Part shown: in pieces, positions 13,341 through 21,552 of the stretch | How positions within the stretch are numbered: the first letter of the stretch is position 1 | Layout: each line of letters begins with the position of its first letter | Origin: Oscillospiraceae bacterium | Lineage (GTDB): Bacteria > Bacillota > Clostridia > Oscillospirales > Oscillospiraceae | DNA: 23,203 nucleotides | Reading direction: 5' to 3' | Assembly: GCA_017458025.1 (NCBI GenBank) | Contig: JAFTGG010000047.1 | Location: forward strand, 1 to 23,203 | Made by a program: the position numbers and the translations under genes | The notes under the pieces: model-generated | Told to the model about the DNA's origin: nothing | The model's input: only the letters and a program-made list of their open reading frames with translations | Databases searched by the model: none

Positions 13341-15151
13341 AGGGAAACGTCGGCTTCGTTATTCTGACAGCGCTCGCGGCGCTGCTCTGCGCGATGATGT
13401 TTTTGCTGGGACGCGTCAACCTTCCCGGCTGGCTGCTGGCGGCGGCGCTGTTCTGCGGGTTCGTCTTTGCGCGTGCGCGCGTGCTCGGGGTTGAATTTCT
13501 TCCGCGTTTTGTGGGCTGGATCGTGCTTGCCGCGGCGCTGACGCTGACGTTCCGGATCTTCGGCCCGCCCGTGCGGGCGGTTCCCGCCGCCGAGGGCAAG
13601 AATCTGCTCGCAACAGGCGCCGTCACGGTCGCGCAGGGCGATCTGACGGGCGTGTATACGCAGGACGGCGGCGTTGAGGTCTACGCCGGTATCCCGTACG
13701 CGAAGCCGCCGGTCGGCGAACTGCGCTGGCGCGAGCCGCAGGAGCCCGAAAGCTGGGACGGCGTCCGTGTCTGCGACCACTTCGCGCCGATGTCGATGCA
13801 GACGCGCAATGCGACGTGGTTCAACTCGCTCACCGAGTGGGGGATCTACCATACGTTCCGGCCGCGGCTCCTCGGCAACTCGCTGGAGCCTATGAGCGAG
13901 GATTCGCTCTATCTCAATATCTGGAAGCCGGCGGGGGAGCAGAAGGGCCTGCCCGTCATGGTCTATGTCCACGGCGGCTCGCTGACCGGCGGGCAGCCGT
14001 CCTGGAGCGAGTACAACGGCGAAAGCCTTGCGCGCAAGGGTATCGTGGTCGTCAACTTCGGCTATCGGCTGAACGTGTTTGGCTACCTTGCCACCGAGCA
14101 GCTCGCCGCCGAGTCGGCCAACGGCACCACCGGCAACTATGGCCTGCTGGACCAGCTCGCGGCGCTCAAATGGGTGCGGGAGAACATCGCGGCGTTCGGC
14201 GGCGACCCCAACCAAGTGACCGTCTGCGGCGAGTCGGCGGGCGCGAGCAGCGTGAACGCGCTGTGCGTCTCGCCGCTTTCCGAGGGATTGTTCCGCCGCG
14301 CCATCGCGGAGAGCAGCGGCGTCACGGCCAAGCAGCCCTACCACACGTTCCGCGCGCTTTCCGACGCGCTGGAGATGGGCGGGAGCATTATGGCGGAGTT
14401 CGGCGCGTCGTCGATGGACGATCTGCGCGCGGTGCCAGCGGAAAAGCTGGTGGGCACCAGGCACATCAATAACTCCATGACCGTCGACGGCTATGCCATT
14501 ACGGAGCAGCCGTACCTGACCTATGAAAAGGGCAAAAACCACGAAGAAGCGCTGCTGCAAGGCTACAATGTGCACGAGGCGGACCTGTTCACGCTGTTTA
14601 CCAAGGTGACAAAGGACAATTACGTCGAAACGCTCCGCCCGCTGCTGGGCGGCTATGCGGAACGGGCGGCGGAGCTGGTGCCGCCGCGCGCGGTCGACGC
14701 GAAGTACCACTGGCCGGTCGAGGCGGGCGGCGACGCCAAGGGCGCGTCCAACGAGGTCTATTCCGCCGCGTGGTTCGCGTACAGCCACTACTGCTGGGCG
14801 CGGCTGCTTACGGCGCAGAATAAGCCTGTATGGGAATACTACTTTACAAAGGACAACGGCGAGCTCGGCTCCGCTCACGGCGGAGAGCTGCCTTACGCGT
14901 TTGGCAATCTTGAGCGCCACGCATGGCTTTACGATGACAGCGACCGCGCGCTGAGCGAGGTCATGCAGGCGTACTGGGCGAACTTTGTCAAGTACGGCGA
15001 CCCGAACGGCGACGGGCTTCCCGAGTGGAACGCGACGCGCGACGGACGCGAGGTTCTGGAGCTCGGCGAGCAGGTCGCGTCCACCGCCGACCCGTACCTC
15101 GGGCTCTATGAGCTGTTGGACGCATATCAGGACGGTGTTGCAGCGGATTAA
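13337..15151 (+). CDS. Membrane-anchored type B carboxylesterase
   Basis: A 604-residue protein with about three N-terminal membrane segments (residues 4-25, 31-47 and 56-74) followed by a full carboxylesterase/lipase type B domain from about residue 95. Domain motifs: GIPYAKPPVGELRW, EDSLYLNIW, VYVHGGS (oxyanion hole), NFGYRLNVFGY, and the elbow GESAGA (Ser300); the His is at 514 in GSAHGGELPYAFGN. The acidic residue lies in the 380-420 region and I cannot pin it with certainty. It cleaves carboxylic esters; with three membrane helices the catalytic domain most likely faces outside, which is inference. GGGAGGG precedes the start, which overlaps the MATE stop by four bases. Most bacterial relatives are soluble or have one signal peptide, so the three-helix anchor is unusual. 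Confidence 0.9.
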   Translation: MKGNVGFVILTALAALLCAMMFLLGRVNLPGWLLAAALFCGFVFARARVLGVEFLPRFVGWIVLAAALTLTFRIFGPPVRAVPAAEGKNLLATGAVTVAQGDLTGVYTQDGGVEVYAGIPYAKPPVGELRWREPQEPESWDGVRVCDHFAPMSMQTRNATWFNSLTEWGIYHTFRPRLLGNSLEPMSEDSLYLNIWKPAGEQKGLPVMVYVHGGSLTGGQPSWSEYNGESLARKGIVVVNFGYRLNVFGYLATEQLAAESANGTTGNYGLLDQLAALKWVRENIAAFGGDPNQVTVCGESAGASSVNALCVSPLSEGLFRRAIAESSGVTAKQPYHTFRALSDALEMGGSIMAEFGASSMDDLRAVPAEKLVGTRHINNSMTVDGYAITEQPYLTYEKGKNHEEALLQGYNVHEADLFTLFTKVTKDNYVETLRPLLGGYAERAAELVPPRAVDAKYHWPVEAGGDAKGASNEVYSAAWFAYSHYCWARLLTAQNKPVWEYYFTKDNGELGSAHGGELPYAFGNLERHAWLYDDSDRALSEVMQAYWANFVKYGDPNGDGLPEWNATRDGREVLELGEQVASTADPYLGLYELLDAYQDGVAAD

Positions 15152-15177
15152 ACAAAAGACAACCAAAGAATTTATTG

Positions 15178-15204
15178 AAAGCGTCCAAATTTTTGGGCGC
15201 TTTT
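15178..15204 (+). terminator. Terminator after the carboxylesterase gene
   Basis: The stem AAAGCGTCCAAA / TTTGGGCGCTTT (12 pairs including one G-T) runs into TTTT. It ends the MATE-esterase transcript 27 bases after the stop. Confidence 0.8.
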
Positions 15205-15208
15205 CCTC

Positions 15209-15236
15209 TTGCAATCCGCGCTCAAAGGGCTACAAT
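15209..15236 (+). promoter_or_regulatory. Candidate promoter of the second MATE gene
   Basis: TTGCAA (15209-15214), a 16-base spacer and TACAAT (15231-15236), directly after the terminator. It suggests that the second MATE gene is transcribed separately. Confidence 0.45.
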
Positions 15237-15274
15237 CAGTTGAACCCCGCAAGGGATAGAAAGAAGTGAACCCC

Positions 15275-16663
15275 ATGACACAAGATATGACCACGGGCGC
15301 GCCGATCAAGCGCATTCTCGCGTTTTGCGGCCCGATTTTGGTCGGCAACTTGTTTCAGCAGTTTTACAACATCGCCGACAGCGTCCTCGTCGGGCGTATC
15401 CTCGGCGTCAACTCCTTCGCCGCCGTCGGCTCGACGGGCGCGCTGAATTTTCTTGTGCTCGGCTTTGCGCTGGGCATCTGCTCCGGCTTTGCCATTCCCA
15501 TCGCGCAGAGCTTCGGCGCGGGCGACGGCGACGAGGTCCGCCGCCGCGCGGGGCAGCTTATATGGCTGGGCGCGATCTTTTCGGCGTTCATCACGCTGAT
15601 CGCCGCGGTCTGGACGGACGACATTCTTCGCATCACGCAGACGCCGGCGGAGATTTATGACGAGGCGTACAGCTATATCCATATCGTATTCCTCGGCGCG
15701 GGCGCGACCATTCTTTATAATCTGAGCTCCGGCGTGCTGCGCGCGCTGGGCGACAGCCGTACGCCGCTGTGCTTTCTCATTGCCGCGGCGCTTGTGAACA
15801 TCGCGACCGACGTGCTGTTCATGCGCTTTCTCGGCATGGGCGTTGAGGGCGCGGCGTACGCGACGGTGCTTTCGCAGTTGCTCTCCGGCGCGGCGTGCCT
15901 GGCGTATATCCGCGGCAGGGTGCCGATGCTGCGCCTTGACCGCGACGACGTCCGGCCCGACCTTCGCCGCATGCGCCTGATCTCGGCGATCGGCGTGCCG
16001 ATGGGTTTGCAGTTCTCCATCACCGCTGTCGGCTCCATCATGGTCCAGAGCGCCGTCAACGGCCTCGGCACGGCGGCGGTGGCGGCGGTCACGGCGGCGC
16101 AGAAGGTGCATCTGCTCATCTCCGCGCCGCTCGACAGTACCGGCACGACGATGGCGACCTACTGCGGGCAGAACCTCGGCGCGCGGGACCTGCCGCGTAT
16201 CCGCAGGGGCGTGCGCACGATCACAGCCGTGTCTTTTGGCTACTGTGTGCTGGCGCTGGCGTTCAACTACTTCCTTGGCAGCGCTGTGGCGTCGTTCTTT
16301 CTCGACGGCGCGGACGCGTCGATCCTCGCCGACACGCGCCGTTTCCTCACCATCAACGGCGCGGCGTACCCGCTGCTCGCGATCATCTTCATCTTCCGCA
16401 ACGGCTTGCAGGGCATGGGCTTTTCCAAGCAGGCGATGGCGGCGGGCCTCGCCGAGCTGGCGGCGCGCGCGTTGGTCGCGTTTGGCTTCGTCGGCCGCTT
16501 CGGCTACCTCGCCGTGTGCTTTGCGAATCCCGTGGCGTGGGTCTTTGCCGACGCGCTGCTGCTGGCGCTCTACTGTGTCGAGCTGCGGAAGCTGGAGCGC
16601 CTTTGGGCGAAAGAACCGGTCCCGCGCGAGCCGGTGGTCGCTGTGCGGCTGGGGCGGGTATAG
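15275..16663 (+). CDS. MATE family efflux transporter (second copy, different subgroup)
   Basis: A 462-residue, 12-helix MATE antiporter. MTQDMTTGAPIKRILAF and NLFQQFYNIADSVLVGR are the typical clostridial MATE start, and the matching motif of the second half is near MGLQFSITAVGSIMVQSAVN. It shares the fold and some motifs with the MATE at 11976 but the two diverge too much to be a recent duplication. The ATG at 15275 gives the usual N-terminus; a GTG three codons earlier (15266) is possible, since AAGGGA lies about ten bases before it. A terminator follows the stop. The substrate is unknown; Na+ or H+ drives export at the cytoplasmic membrane. Confidence 0.92.
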   Translation: MTQDMTTGAPIKRILAFCGPILVGNLFQQFYNIADSVLVGRILGVNSFAAVGSTGALNFLVLGFALGICSGFAIPIAQSFGAGDGDEVRRRAGQLIWLGAIFSAFITLIAAVWTDDILRITQTPAEIYDEAYSYIHIVFLGAGATILYNLSSGVLRALGDSRTPLCFLIAAALVNIATDVLFMRFLGMGVEGAAYATVLSQLLSGAACLAYIRGRVPMLRLDRDDVRPDLRRMRLISAIGVPMGLQFSITAVGSIMVQSAVNGLGTAAVAAVTAAQKVHLLISAPLDSTGTTMATYCGQNLGARDLPRIRRGVRTITAVSFGYCVLALAFNYFLGSAVASFFLDGADASILADTRRFLTINGAAYPLLAIIFIFRNGLQGMGFSKQAMAAGLAELAARALVAFGFVGRFGYLAVCFANPVAWVFADALLLALYCVELRKLERLWAKEPVPREPVVAVRLGRV

Positions 16664-16667
16664 CGAG

Positions 16668-16702
16668 CAAGATCCCCGATAAAGTCGGGGATCTTGTTGT
16701 AT
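16668..16702 (+). terminator. Terminator after the second MATE gene
   Basis: A perfect 12-base-pair stem (16668-16679 and 16685-16696) with loop TAAAG, followed by a T-rich tail. The tail also forms the -35 of the metF promoter. Confidence 0.85.
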
Positions 16703-16725
16703 TTTGCGAATTTCGGTGCTATAAT
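16697..16725 (+). promoter_or_regulatory. Promoter of metF
   Basis: TTGTAT (16697-16702), a 17-base spacer and perfect TATAAT (16720-16725). The start would lie about 25 bases before the metF ATG, so there is no room for an S-box or other large riboswitch. Confidence 0.6.
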
Positions 16726-16756
16726 GCCATCAATGACTAGAGAAGGAGCAGGCGTT

Positions 16757-17623
16757 ATGAAGATCAGCGAGATCGTCGAATCCAAGCAGTATTCCGTATC
16801 CTTTGAGGTGTTTCCGCCCAAGACGGAGGACACCCGCGAGAGCGTGACGCGGGCGGCGCGCGCCATTGCGGCTTTGAAGCCTGTGTTCATGAGCGTGACC
16901 TACGGCGCGGGCGGCGGTACGAGCGAGTACACCGCCGACATCGCGCACGACCTGCAGGAGAATATGGGCGTGCCGATGATGGCGCACCTCACCTGCATCA
17001 CCTCGAGCCGCGACCGTATTCAGGAGCAGCTCCGGCTGCTCAAGAGCAAGGGCGTCGAGAATATCCTCGCGCTGCGCGGCGATATCCCAGAGGGCTTCGA
17101 GCTCAAGGAGCAGAACTACCACCACGCCATCGAGCTGGTGCACGACATCAAGGCGTTCGACCCGAACTTCTGCGTCGCGGGCGCCTGCTATCCGGACACG
17201 CACCCCGACGCGCCGAACCAGAAAGAGGATATTCTTCACCTCAAGGAGAAAGTCGACGCGGGTATGGATTTTCTCATCACGCAGATGTTTTTCGACAATC
17301 CCGTGTTCTACAGCTATATGTATAAGCTGCGCGAGGCGGGAGTCAATGTGCCGGTGCACCCGGGCATCATGCCCATTGTCAACGCCAAACAGATGAAGCG
17401 CACGCTCAAGCTTTCCGGCACGACGCTGCCCGAGCGTTTCCGCCGCATTCTCGACACGTTTGGCGAAACGGAGCAGGCGATGCGGCAGGCGGGCATCGCC
17501 TACGCCACCGACCAGATCATCGACCTGTTCGCAAACGGCTTCCGTACGGTGCACGTTTACTCGATGAACAACCCGCAGGTCGCCAAGGCGATTCTCGACA
17601 ACCTCTCTGACATTCTCGATTGA
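16757..17623 (+). CDS. metF: 5,10-methylenetetrahydrofolate reductase
   Basis: Reduces methylene-THF to methyl-THF with FAD, supplying methyl groups for methionine synthesis or, in acetogens, the Wood-Ljungdahl pathway. The 288 residues fit the bacterial single-domain enzyme. Signature segments: SFEVFPPK (Glu17, the conserved acid), MSVTYGAGGGT, ALRGDIPEG (FAD contacts), CYPDTHPD (Asp) and FLITQMFFDN (Gln for folate). I chose 16757 because AGAAGGAG precedes it and MKISEI starts the family fold; the frame is open upstream to 16694 inside the promoter. No MetV partner and no methionine synthase gene adjoin it. The next gene overlaps its stop by one base. Confidence 0.96.
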   Translation: MKISEIVESKQYSVSFEVFPPKTEDTRESVTRAARAIAALKPVFMSVTYGAGGGTSEYTADIAHDLQENMGVPMMAHLTCITSSRDRIQEQLRLLKSKGVENILALRGDIPEGFELKEQNYHHAIELVHDIKAFDPNFCVAGACYPDTHPDAPNQKEDILHLKEKVDAGMDFLITQMFFDNPVFYSYMYKLREAGVNVPVHPGIMPIVNAKQMKRTLKLSGTTLPERFRRILDTFGETEQAMRQAGIAYATDQIIDLFANGFRTVHVYSMNNPQVAKAILDNLSDILD

Positions 17624-18594
17624 TGGACCTTTATGCGACCCTCGGCTCGGCGTGCGCAGACCGCGAAACGCTCTCGGCGCTGTTTCGAGAGGGTATGACC
17701 GCCGCGCGCCTCAATCTCTCGCACACGTCGCTGCGCGGCTGCGCGCCGCTGCTTGACGCTTTTTTTGCCGCCGCGTCGGACGCGGGCGTCCGGCCGCGCC
17801 TTGTCATTGATCTGCAAGGTCCGGAGCTTCGCGTCGGGACGCTGGCGCGGCCGCTTGCGCTGCCTGCCGGCGGGAGCGCCGTCCTCGGCGCGGACGGGAT
17901 TCCTGTGCCGCGGAGCGTGATCGAGACGGCGGAGCCGGGGGATCGCATCTCTCTCGATGACAGCGCGCTGCTGTTGGAGGTCATTTCCCGGGAAAATGCT
18001 TCGCTCCGCTGCCGCGTGTCGCGCGGCGGGACGCTGCAAAGCCGAAAGAGCCTCGCGATCCTCGGCAGGGAGATCGGCTCGCCGGCGCTGACGGACGAAG
18101 ACCGCGCGAACCTGCGCGACGCGAGCGGCTTCGGCGCGACCGATGTGCTCCAGCCGTTCGTTCGCGGCGCGGACGACGTCCGCGCGGTGCGCGAGGCGCT
18201 GGGCGAGGCGGGCCTGCCGCATATCCGCGTCATGGCGAAGATCGAGAACCGGCGCGGGCTCGACCGCCTGGACGAGATCATCGCCGCGGCGGACGAGATC
18301 TGTATTGCGCGCGGCGACCTCGGCAACGCGATGCCGCTGTGGGAGCTGCCGCGCCGGCAAAAGGAGATCGCCCGCCGCTGCCGCGAAGCGGGGAAGCCCT
18401 TTTGCGTCGCGACGCAGCTACTTTGGTCGATGCATGAGCGCGCCGTGCCGACCCGCGCGGAGGTGCTCGATATCTACAACTGCGTGCTCGACGGCGCGAG
18501 CGGCCTGATGCTCACGGGAGAGACCGCGGTCGGGAAGTATCCCGTCGAAGCGATGCGATACCTCGCGCAAACGGCGCGCACGGCGCAAAGCTGA
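17623..18594 (+). CDS. Short pyruvate-kinase-like protein lacking the C-terminal domain
   Basis: A 323-residue protein that matches the catalytic TIM-barrel of pyruvate kinase, which is normally about 470-590 residues. Recognisable segments: LYATLGSA, MTAARLNLSH (Arg29, Asn31, Ser33), DLQGPELR (Asp63), MAKIEN (Lys206, Glu208), IARGDLG (Asp232), VATQLLWSM (Thr264), PTRAEVLDIYN and LMLTGETAVGKYP. The residues known to bind K+, Mg2+ and phosphoenolpyruvate in pyruvate kinase thus appear kept. Unlike true pyruvate kinases it has PEL for PKI, a diverged B domain (about 67-150) and no allosteric C domain. The stop is followed by a perfect terminator, so this is the natural end rather than a frameshift. 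Its ATG overlaps the metF TGA by one base and it has no clear ribosome site, so it depends on metF translation. Function is unknown; a housekeeping pyruvate kinase presumably exists elsewhere. Confidence 0.85.
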   Translation: MDLYATLGSACADRETLSALFREGMTAARLNLSHTSLRGCAPLLDAFFAAASDAGVRPRLVIDLQGPELRVGTLARPLALPAGGSAVLGADGIPVPRSVIETAEPGDRISLDDSALLLEVISRENASLRCRVSRGGTLQSRKSLAILGREIGSPALTDEDRANLRDASGFGATDVLQPFVRGADDVRAVREALGEAGLPHIRVMAKIENRRGLDRLDEIIAAADEICIARGDLGNAMPLWELPRRQKEIARRCREAGKPFCVATQLLWSMHERAVPTRAEVLDIYNCVLDGASGLMLTGETAVGKYPVEAMRYLAQTARTAQS

Positions 18595-18619
18595 ATATAT
18601 ACACGAATAAATGCATATA

Positions 18620-18665
18620 AAACACTCCTTCTTGTGCATTCCGCACAAGAAGGAGTGTTTCTTTC
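18620..18665 (+). terminator. Strong terminator after the metF operon
   Basis: A perfect 18-base-pair stem (18620-18637 and 18643-18660) with loop ATTCC and a T-rich tail. It separates the metF pair from the ABC importer operon and, with A-rich bases on the other side, could act in both directions. Confidence 0.9.
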
Positions 18666-18689
18666 GTGCATAATTATCGGAATTGCGGA

Positions 18690-18718
18690 TTGACGGTTGC
18701 ATAAGAATGTATTATTAT
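18690..18718 (+). promoter_or_regulatory. Promoter of the amino acid ABC importer operon
   Basis: TTGACG (18690-18695), a 17-base spacer and TATTAT (18713-18718). The leader to the first gene is about 50 nt. Confidence 0.6.
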
Positions 18719-18777
18719 TCAAATACAGCAAGCGGCAAGACGCCGCGTCTATGAGAAATCATTTGGAGGAAATGAAG

Positions 18778-19611
18778 ATGAAAAAGCTGATCGCGCTGCT
18801 TCTGGCAGCTATGATGGTCCTGTCCCTTGCCGCTTGCGGCAGCAAGAGCGCTTCGTCCAAACAGTACAAGTACAACACCGTCGCCGACGGCAAGCTGACG
18901 GTGGCGACCTCTCCGGACTTCGCGCCCTACGAGTTTTACGCCATCGACGCCAACGGCAATCCCCAGCTCGCGGGCTTCGACGTGGCGCTCGCCGGCTATA
19001 TTGCGAACGAGCTCGGCCTTGAGCTTGAGATGGTGCCCATCGACTTCGACGGCGTCCTGATGGAGCTGCAGACCAAGTCGGTTGACCTCGGCCTTGCGGG
19101 CCTGTCGCCCGACCCTGATCGTGAGAATATCATGGACTTCTCGGATATTTACTACATGGGCGGACAGTCCTTCGTGACCGTCAAGGGCAGCGAGAGCAAG
19201 TTTGCGACCCTCGCCGACACCAACCAGGCGGGTCTGCAGATCGGCGCGCAGACCGGTTCGATCCAGGTCGGCCTCGCCGAGGAGAACAGCCCTAACGCCG
19301 ACATTATCCAGCTCGCGAAGGTCACGGACATCATTGCCGAGCTTCTCGCCGGTAAGCTGGACGGCGCGTATATCGAGACCGCGGTCGCCGAGAGCTACGC
19401 CGTGAACTATCCCGAGCTTGCCATCGTGCTGGACGTTCCCTATGACGTGGAAGGCTCCGCCATCGGCGTCTCCAAGGGCAACGCCGAGCTGCTCGCGGCG
19501 GTGAACGCGGCGGTGCAGAAGGCGCTCTCCGACGGCAGCATGGACAGGTTCGTCGCTGAGGCGAACGAGCAGGCGGCCGGCGAGATCTACGAGGGCCTGC
19601 TGGAAGGCTGA
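18778..19611 (+). CDS. Polar amino acid ABC transporter, substrate-binding lipoprotein
   Basis: The extracytoplasmic binding protein of an amino acid importer, 277 residues. The lipoprotein signal peptide MKKLIALLLAAMM...LSLAAC has the lipobox LAAC with the lipidated Cys20, followed by a Ser/Lys-rich linker. The mature domain is solute-binding family 3 (SBP_bac_3): LTVATSPDFAPYEF, GFDVALAGYIANELGL, VDLGLAGLSPDPDR and the hinge segment near VGLAEENSP. The start at 18778 is chosen because GGAGGA is seven bases upstream; the ATG at 18772 is too close to it. Specificity (Gln, Cys, Arg and others) cannot be read reliably. The permease and ATPase genes follow, making a complete system. A stable hairpin without T-run lies between this gene and the permease. 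Confidence 0.93.
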   Translation: MKKLIALLLAAMMVLSLAACGSKSASSKQYKYNTVADGKLTVATSPDFAPYEFYAIDANGNPQLAGFDVALAGYIANELGLELEMVPIDFDGVLMELQTKSVDLGLAGLSPDPDRENIMDFSDIYYMGGQSFVTVKGSESKFATLADTNQAGLQIGAQTGSIQVGLAEENSPNADIIQLAKVTDIIAELLAGKLDGAYIETAVAESYAVNYPELAIVLDVPYDVEGSAIGVSKGNAELLAAVNAAVQKALSDGSMDRFVAEANEQAAGEIYEGLLEG

Positions 19612-19631
19612 TCGCCGCAAATGAATGATTT

Positions 19632-19668
19632 CAGGTTCCACCCGCCCATTGCGGACGGGTGGAACCTG
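19632..19668 (+). promoter_or_regulatory. Intercistronic hairpin after the binding-protein gene
   Basis: A perfect 13-base-pair stem (19632-19644 and 19656-19668) that can extend into its loop, without a T-run. In ABC operons such hairpins often stabilise the upstream message or partly terminate, so that more binding protein than permease is made. That role is inference. Confidence 0.5.
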
Positions 19669-19704
19669 ATGTCTCGGAGTATGATTGCGAATTAGGAGTA
19701 AGAC

Positions 19705-20493
19705 ATGGATCATTTTATCCAAGCGGCAAACTTCGCGAAGATTGCGCCGTATGCGAAGCTGTTCTGGCAGGGCATGGCGGTCACGGTGCTGATGTCGCTG
19801 TTCACGGTCGTTATCGGCTTTGTGCTGGCGCTGCTGCTTTCGACGATGCGCCTTTCCAAGGCTTACCCGCTCGGCTTCCTCGGGACCGACAAGGAAGGAA
19901 AGCTCCGCGACGGCGGCTTTTTGCTGGCGCTGAGCAGGTTCAACCCGCTGAGCTTTCTCGCCACCGCCTATGTGGAGATCCTGCGCTCGACGCCGGTCAT
20001 CGTGCAGGTGTTCATCATCTATTACGGCGTGTTCGGCGCGCTGGTGGACCTGCCGAAGTTCACGTTCCTCGGCTTCATTAAGTTCGAGCGCTTCTTCCCC
20101 GGCGTGGTGGCGCTGGGTATGAACTCGGGCGCGTACCTCTGCGAGATCATGCGCTCCGGTATCCAATCCATCGACGGCGGCCAGACCGAGGCGGCGCGTT
20201 CGCTCGGCATGACGCAGTTCCAGAACATGCGCTTTATCATCTTGCCGCAGGCGATCAAGAACATTCTGCCGGCGATCGCGAACGAGTTTGTCGTCATCAT
20301 CAAGGAATCCGCCATTACATACACCATTGGCGTGCAGGACATCATGTCCGCGGTCAACGCCGTGCGCGGCGCGACGTTCATCATCATTGAGCCGCTGCTG
20401 GTGGCGACGGCGATTTACTTCTGCCTCTGCTTCCCGACGAGCAAGCTGATCGCGTACTTTGAGAGGAGAATGAGCCGTGGCGACAAACGATAA
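19705..20493 (+). CDS. Polar amino acid ABC transporter, permease
   Basis: A 262-residue membrane subunit of the HisM/GlnP family. Five or so membrane segments include residues 22-46, 92-115 and 235-252. The cytoplasmic EAA loop that docks to the ATPase is at residues 162-183 ([21 protein letters not shown]). The segment [12 protein letters not shown] at 90-101 is the family's conserved start of the second helix pair. Residues 50-85 form a longer than usual first loop, making it some 40 residues longer than common family members. TAGGAG stands ahead of the ATG. The reading frame overlaps the ATPase gene by 17 bases. As the only permease gene, it probably forms a homodimer. Confidence 0.93.
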   Translation: MDHFIQAANFAKIAPYAKLFWQGMAVTVLMSLFTVVIGFVLALLLSTMRLSKAYPLGFLGTDKEGKLRDGGFLLALSRFNPLSFLATAYVEILRSTPVIVQVFIIYYGVFGALVDLPKFTFLGFIKFERFFPGVVALGMNSGAYLCEIMRSGIQSIDGGQTEAARSLGMTQFQNMRFIILPQAIKNILPAIANEFVVIIKESAITYTIGVQDIMSAVNAVRGATFIIIEPLLVATAIYFCLCFPTSKLIAYFERRMSRGDKR

Positions 20494-21253
20494 GCTGATC
20501 CAGGTCACCGACCTCAAGAAATATTACAACAAAGGCGCTATCAAGGCGCTCGACGGCGTCTCGGCGGACTTTAACCGCGGCGACGTGGCGGTCATCATCG
20601 GACCGTCCGGCAGCGGCAAATCGACGTTTCTGCGCTCGCTGAACCTGATGGAGGAGCCGACGGGCGGCAGCATCGTGTTCGACGGCGTGGACATCACAAA
20701 GAAGAAGGTCAAGAACGCCGATGGCAAGCTCGTGAAGCTCGACATCGACAAGCACCGCCAGAAGATGGGCATGGTGTTCCAGCACTTCAACCTGTTCCCG
20801 CACAAGACGATCATGGAGAACATGACGCTCGCGCCCGTTCAGGTAAAGAAGATGCCGTTCGCGGAAGCCGAGGAGAAGGCGGCGGCGCTTTTAAAGCGCG
20901 TCGGTCTCGACGACCGCGCGAACGCGTACCCGATCCAGCTTTCCGGCGGGCAGAAGCAGCGCATCGCCATCGTGCGCGCGCTGATGATGGAGCCCGAGGT
21001 CATGCTGTTCGACGAGCCGACCAGCGCGCTCGACCCCGAGATGGTGGGCGAGGTGCTGGACGTCATGAAGGAGCTGGCGCACGAGGGCATGACGATGATC
21101 GTCGTCACGCACGAGATGGGCTTTGCCCGCGAGGTGGGAAACCGTGTGCTGTTCATGGCGGACGGCAGGCTGCTTGAGGAGAACACGCCCGAGGAGATTT
21201 TCGCGCACCCGCGGCATCCGAGGCTGCAGGACTTTTTGAGCAAAGTCTTGTAG
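20477..21253 (+). CDS. Polar amino acid ABC transporter, ATP-binding protein (GlnQ type)
   Basis: The 258-residue cytoplasmic ATPase that powers the importer. Walker [10 protein letters not shown] at 42-50, Q-loop [10 protein letters not shown] near 100-109, ABC signature LSGGQKQR at 155-162, Walker B VMLFDEP at 175-181, D-loop SALD and switch His212 in VVTHEMGFA are all intact. A charged insertion at about 75-96 ([18 protein letters not shown]) makes it longer than typical GlnQ. It starts with GTG at 20477, seven bases after GGAGA and inside the permease gene. It closes the operon: a small stem with T5 (21257-21276) follows directly, at the edge of the multi-hairpin repeat. Confidence 0.95.
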   Translation: MATNDKLIQVTDLKKYYNKGAIKALDGVSADFNRGDVAVIIGPSGSGKSTFLRSLNLMEEPTGGSIVFDGVDITKKKVKNADGKLVKLDIDKHRQKMGMVFQHFNLFPHKTIMENMTLAPVQVKKMPFAEAEEKAAALLKRVGLDDRANAYPIQLSGGQKQRIAIVRALMMEPEVMLFDEPTSALDPEMVGEVLDVMKELAHEGMTMIVVTHEMGFAREVGNRVLFMADGRLLEENTPEEIFAHPRHPRLQDFLSKVL

Positions 21254-21402
21254 CCGAAAAGGCGCGGACGCTTTTTGAGAAAGACCACACTCCGCTCAGC
21301 GCACGCGCGCAGCGCGCACGTCCGCTCCGCGCAGTGTGTTTTTTCTGACGCGCATGCCGTCAGGAAAAGGATCCGAATCCTTTCGCGTCTGCGGACGCGA
21401 AG
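21253..21402 (+). repeat. Multi-hairpin intergenic element, copy A
   Basis: Begins at the ABC operon stop with a terminator-like stem (21257-21276, T5 tail). Three blocks match the reverse complement of 23053-23200: 21288-21305 (18 of 18 bases), about 21315-21368 (48 of 54) and 21380-21401 (20 of 22). The last two contain hairpins at 21339-21368 and 21382-21401. Between the first two blocks the copies carry unrelated inserts, so the element is modular. It lies in a 299-base gap with no gene. Confidence 0.8.
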
Positions 21403-21454
21403 CAGCGCTGGGCGTAAGTTCGATTGACAAAATAGGAGATTTTGAATCTCACGC

Positions 21455-21494
21455 CGTCTCATGCAAACACTGACGCGCCTGCGGCGCTATAAAA
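21455..21494 (-). repeat. 40-base repeat block shared with 3851-3890
   Basis: Its reverse complement equals 3851-3890 at 34 of 40 positions. The GCGCC/GGCGC stem is the same in both and the loop bases differ (GCA against AAA). It continues the repeat-rich gap upstream of the M20 gene. Confidence 0.7.
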
Positions 21495-21515
21495 AGTAGA
21501 ATACCTCTACTTTTT
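21491..21515 (+). terminator. AT-rich hairpin before the M20 gene
   Basis: A perfect 10-base-pair stem (21491-21500 and 21506-21515) with loop ATACC; the arms begin with A5 and end with T5. It could end transcription in either direction or act as an attenuator, 37 bases before the chosen start. I found no convincing promoter in this gap. Confidence 0.45.
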
Positions 21516-21552
21516 CATGCATTTCAGTATCACTTATCTGCGAGGCTTTTAT

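Noticed and set aside
11976..16663. The two MATE genes as a recent tandem duplication
   Set aside because: Their proteins share only general family motifs and their flanks do not match, so they are older paralogues or were acquired separately.
16663..16756. SAM or other riboswitch ahead of metF
   Set aside because: The promoter leaves a leader of only about 25 nt, and the only hairpin is the upstream terminator.
21424..21452. Promoter of the M20 gene starting with TTGACA at 21424
   Set aside because: No -10-like hexamer at 16-18 bases; the stretch downstream is a small hairpin (21436-21450).
21517..21552. Upstream ATG of the M20 gene at 21517
   Set aside because: It sits directly behind an AT-rich hairpin without a ribosome site; the added residues (MHFSITYLRGFY) are not typical of the family.
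21253..21552. CRISPR array or tRNA cluster, suggested by many short repeats
   Set aside because: There are no regularly spaced direct repeats with unique spacers and no cloverleaf with the TTCRA loop; the repeats are inverted stems.
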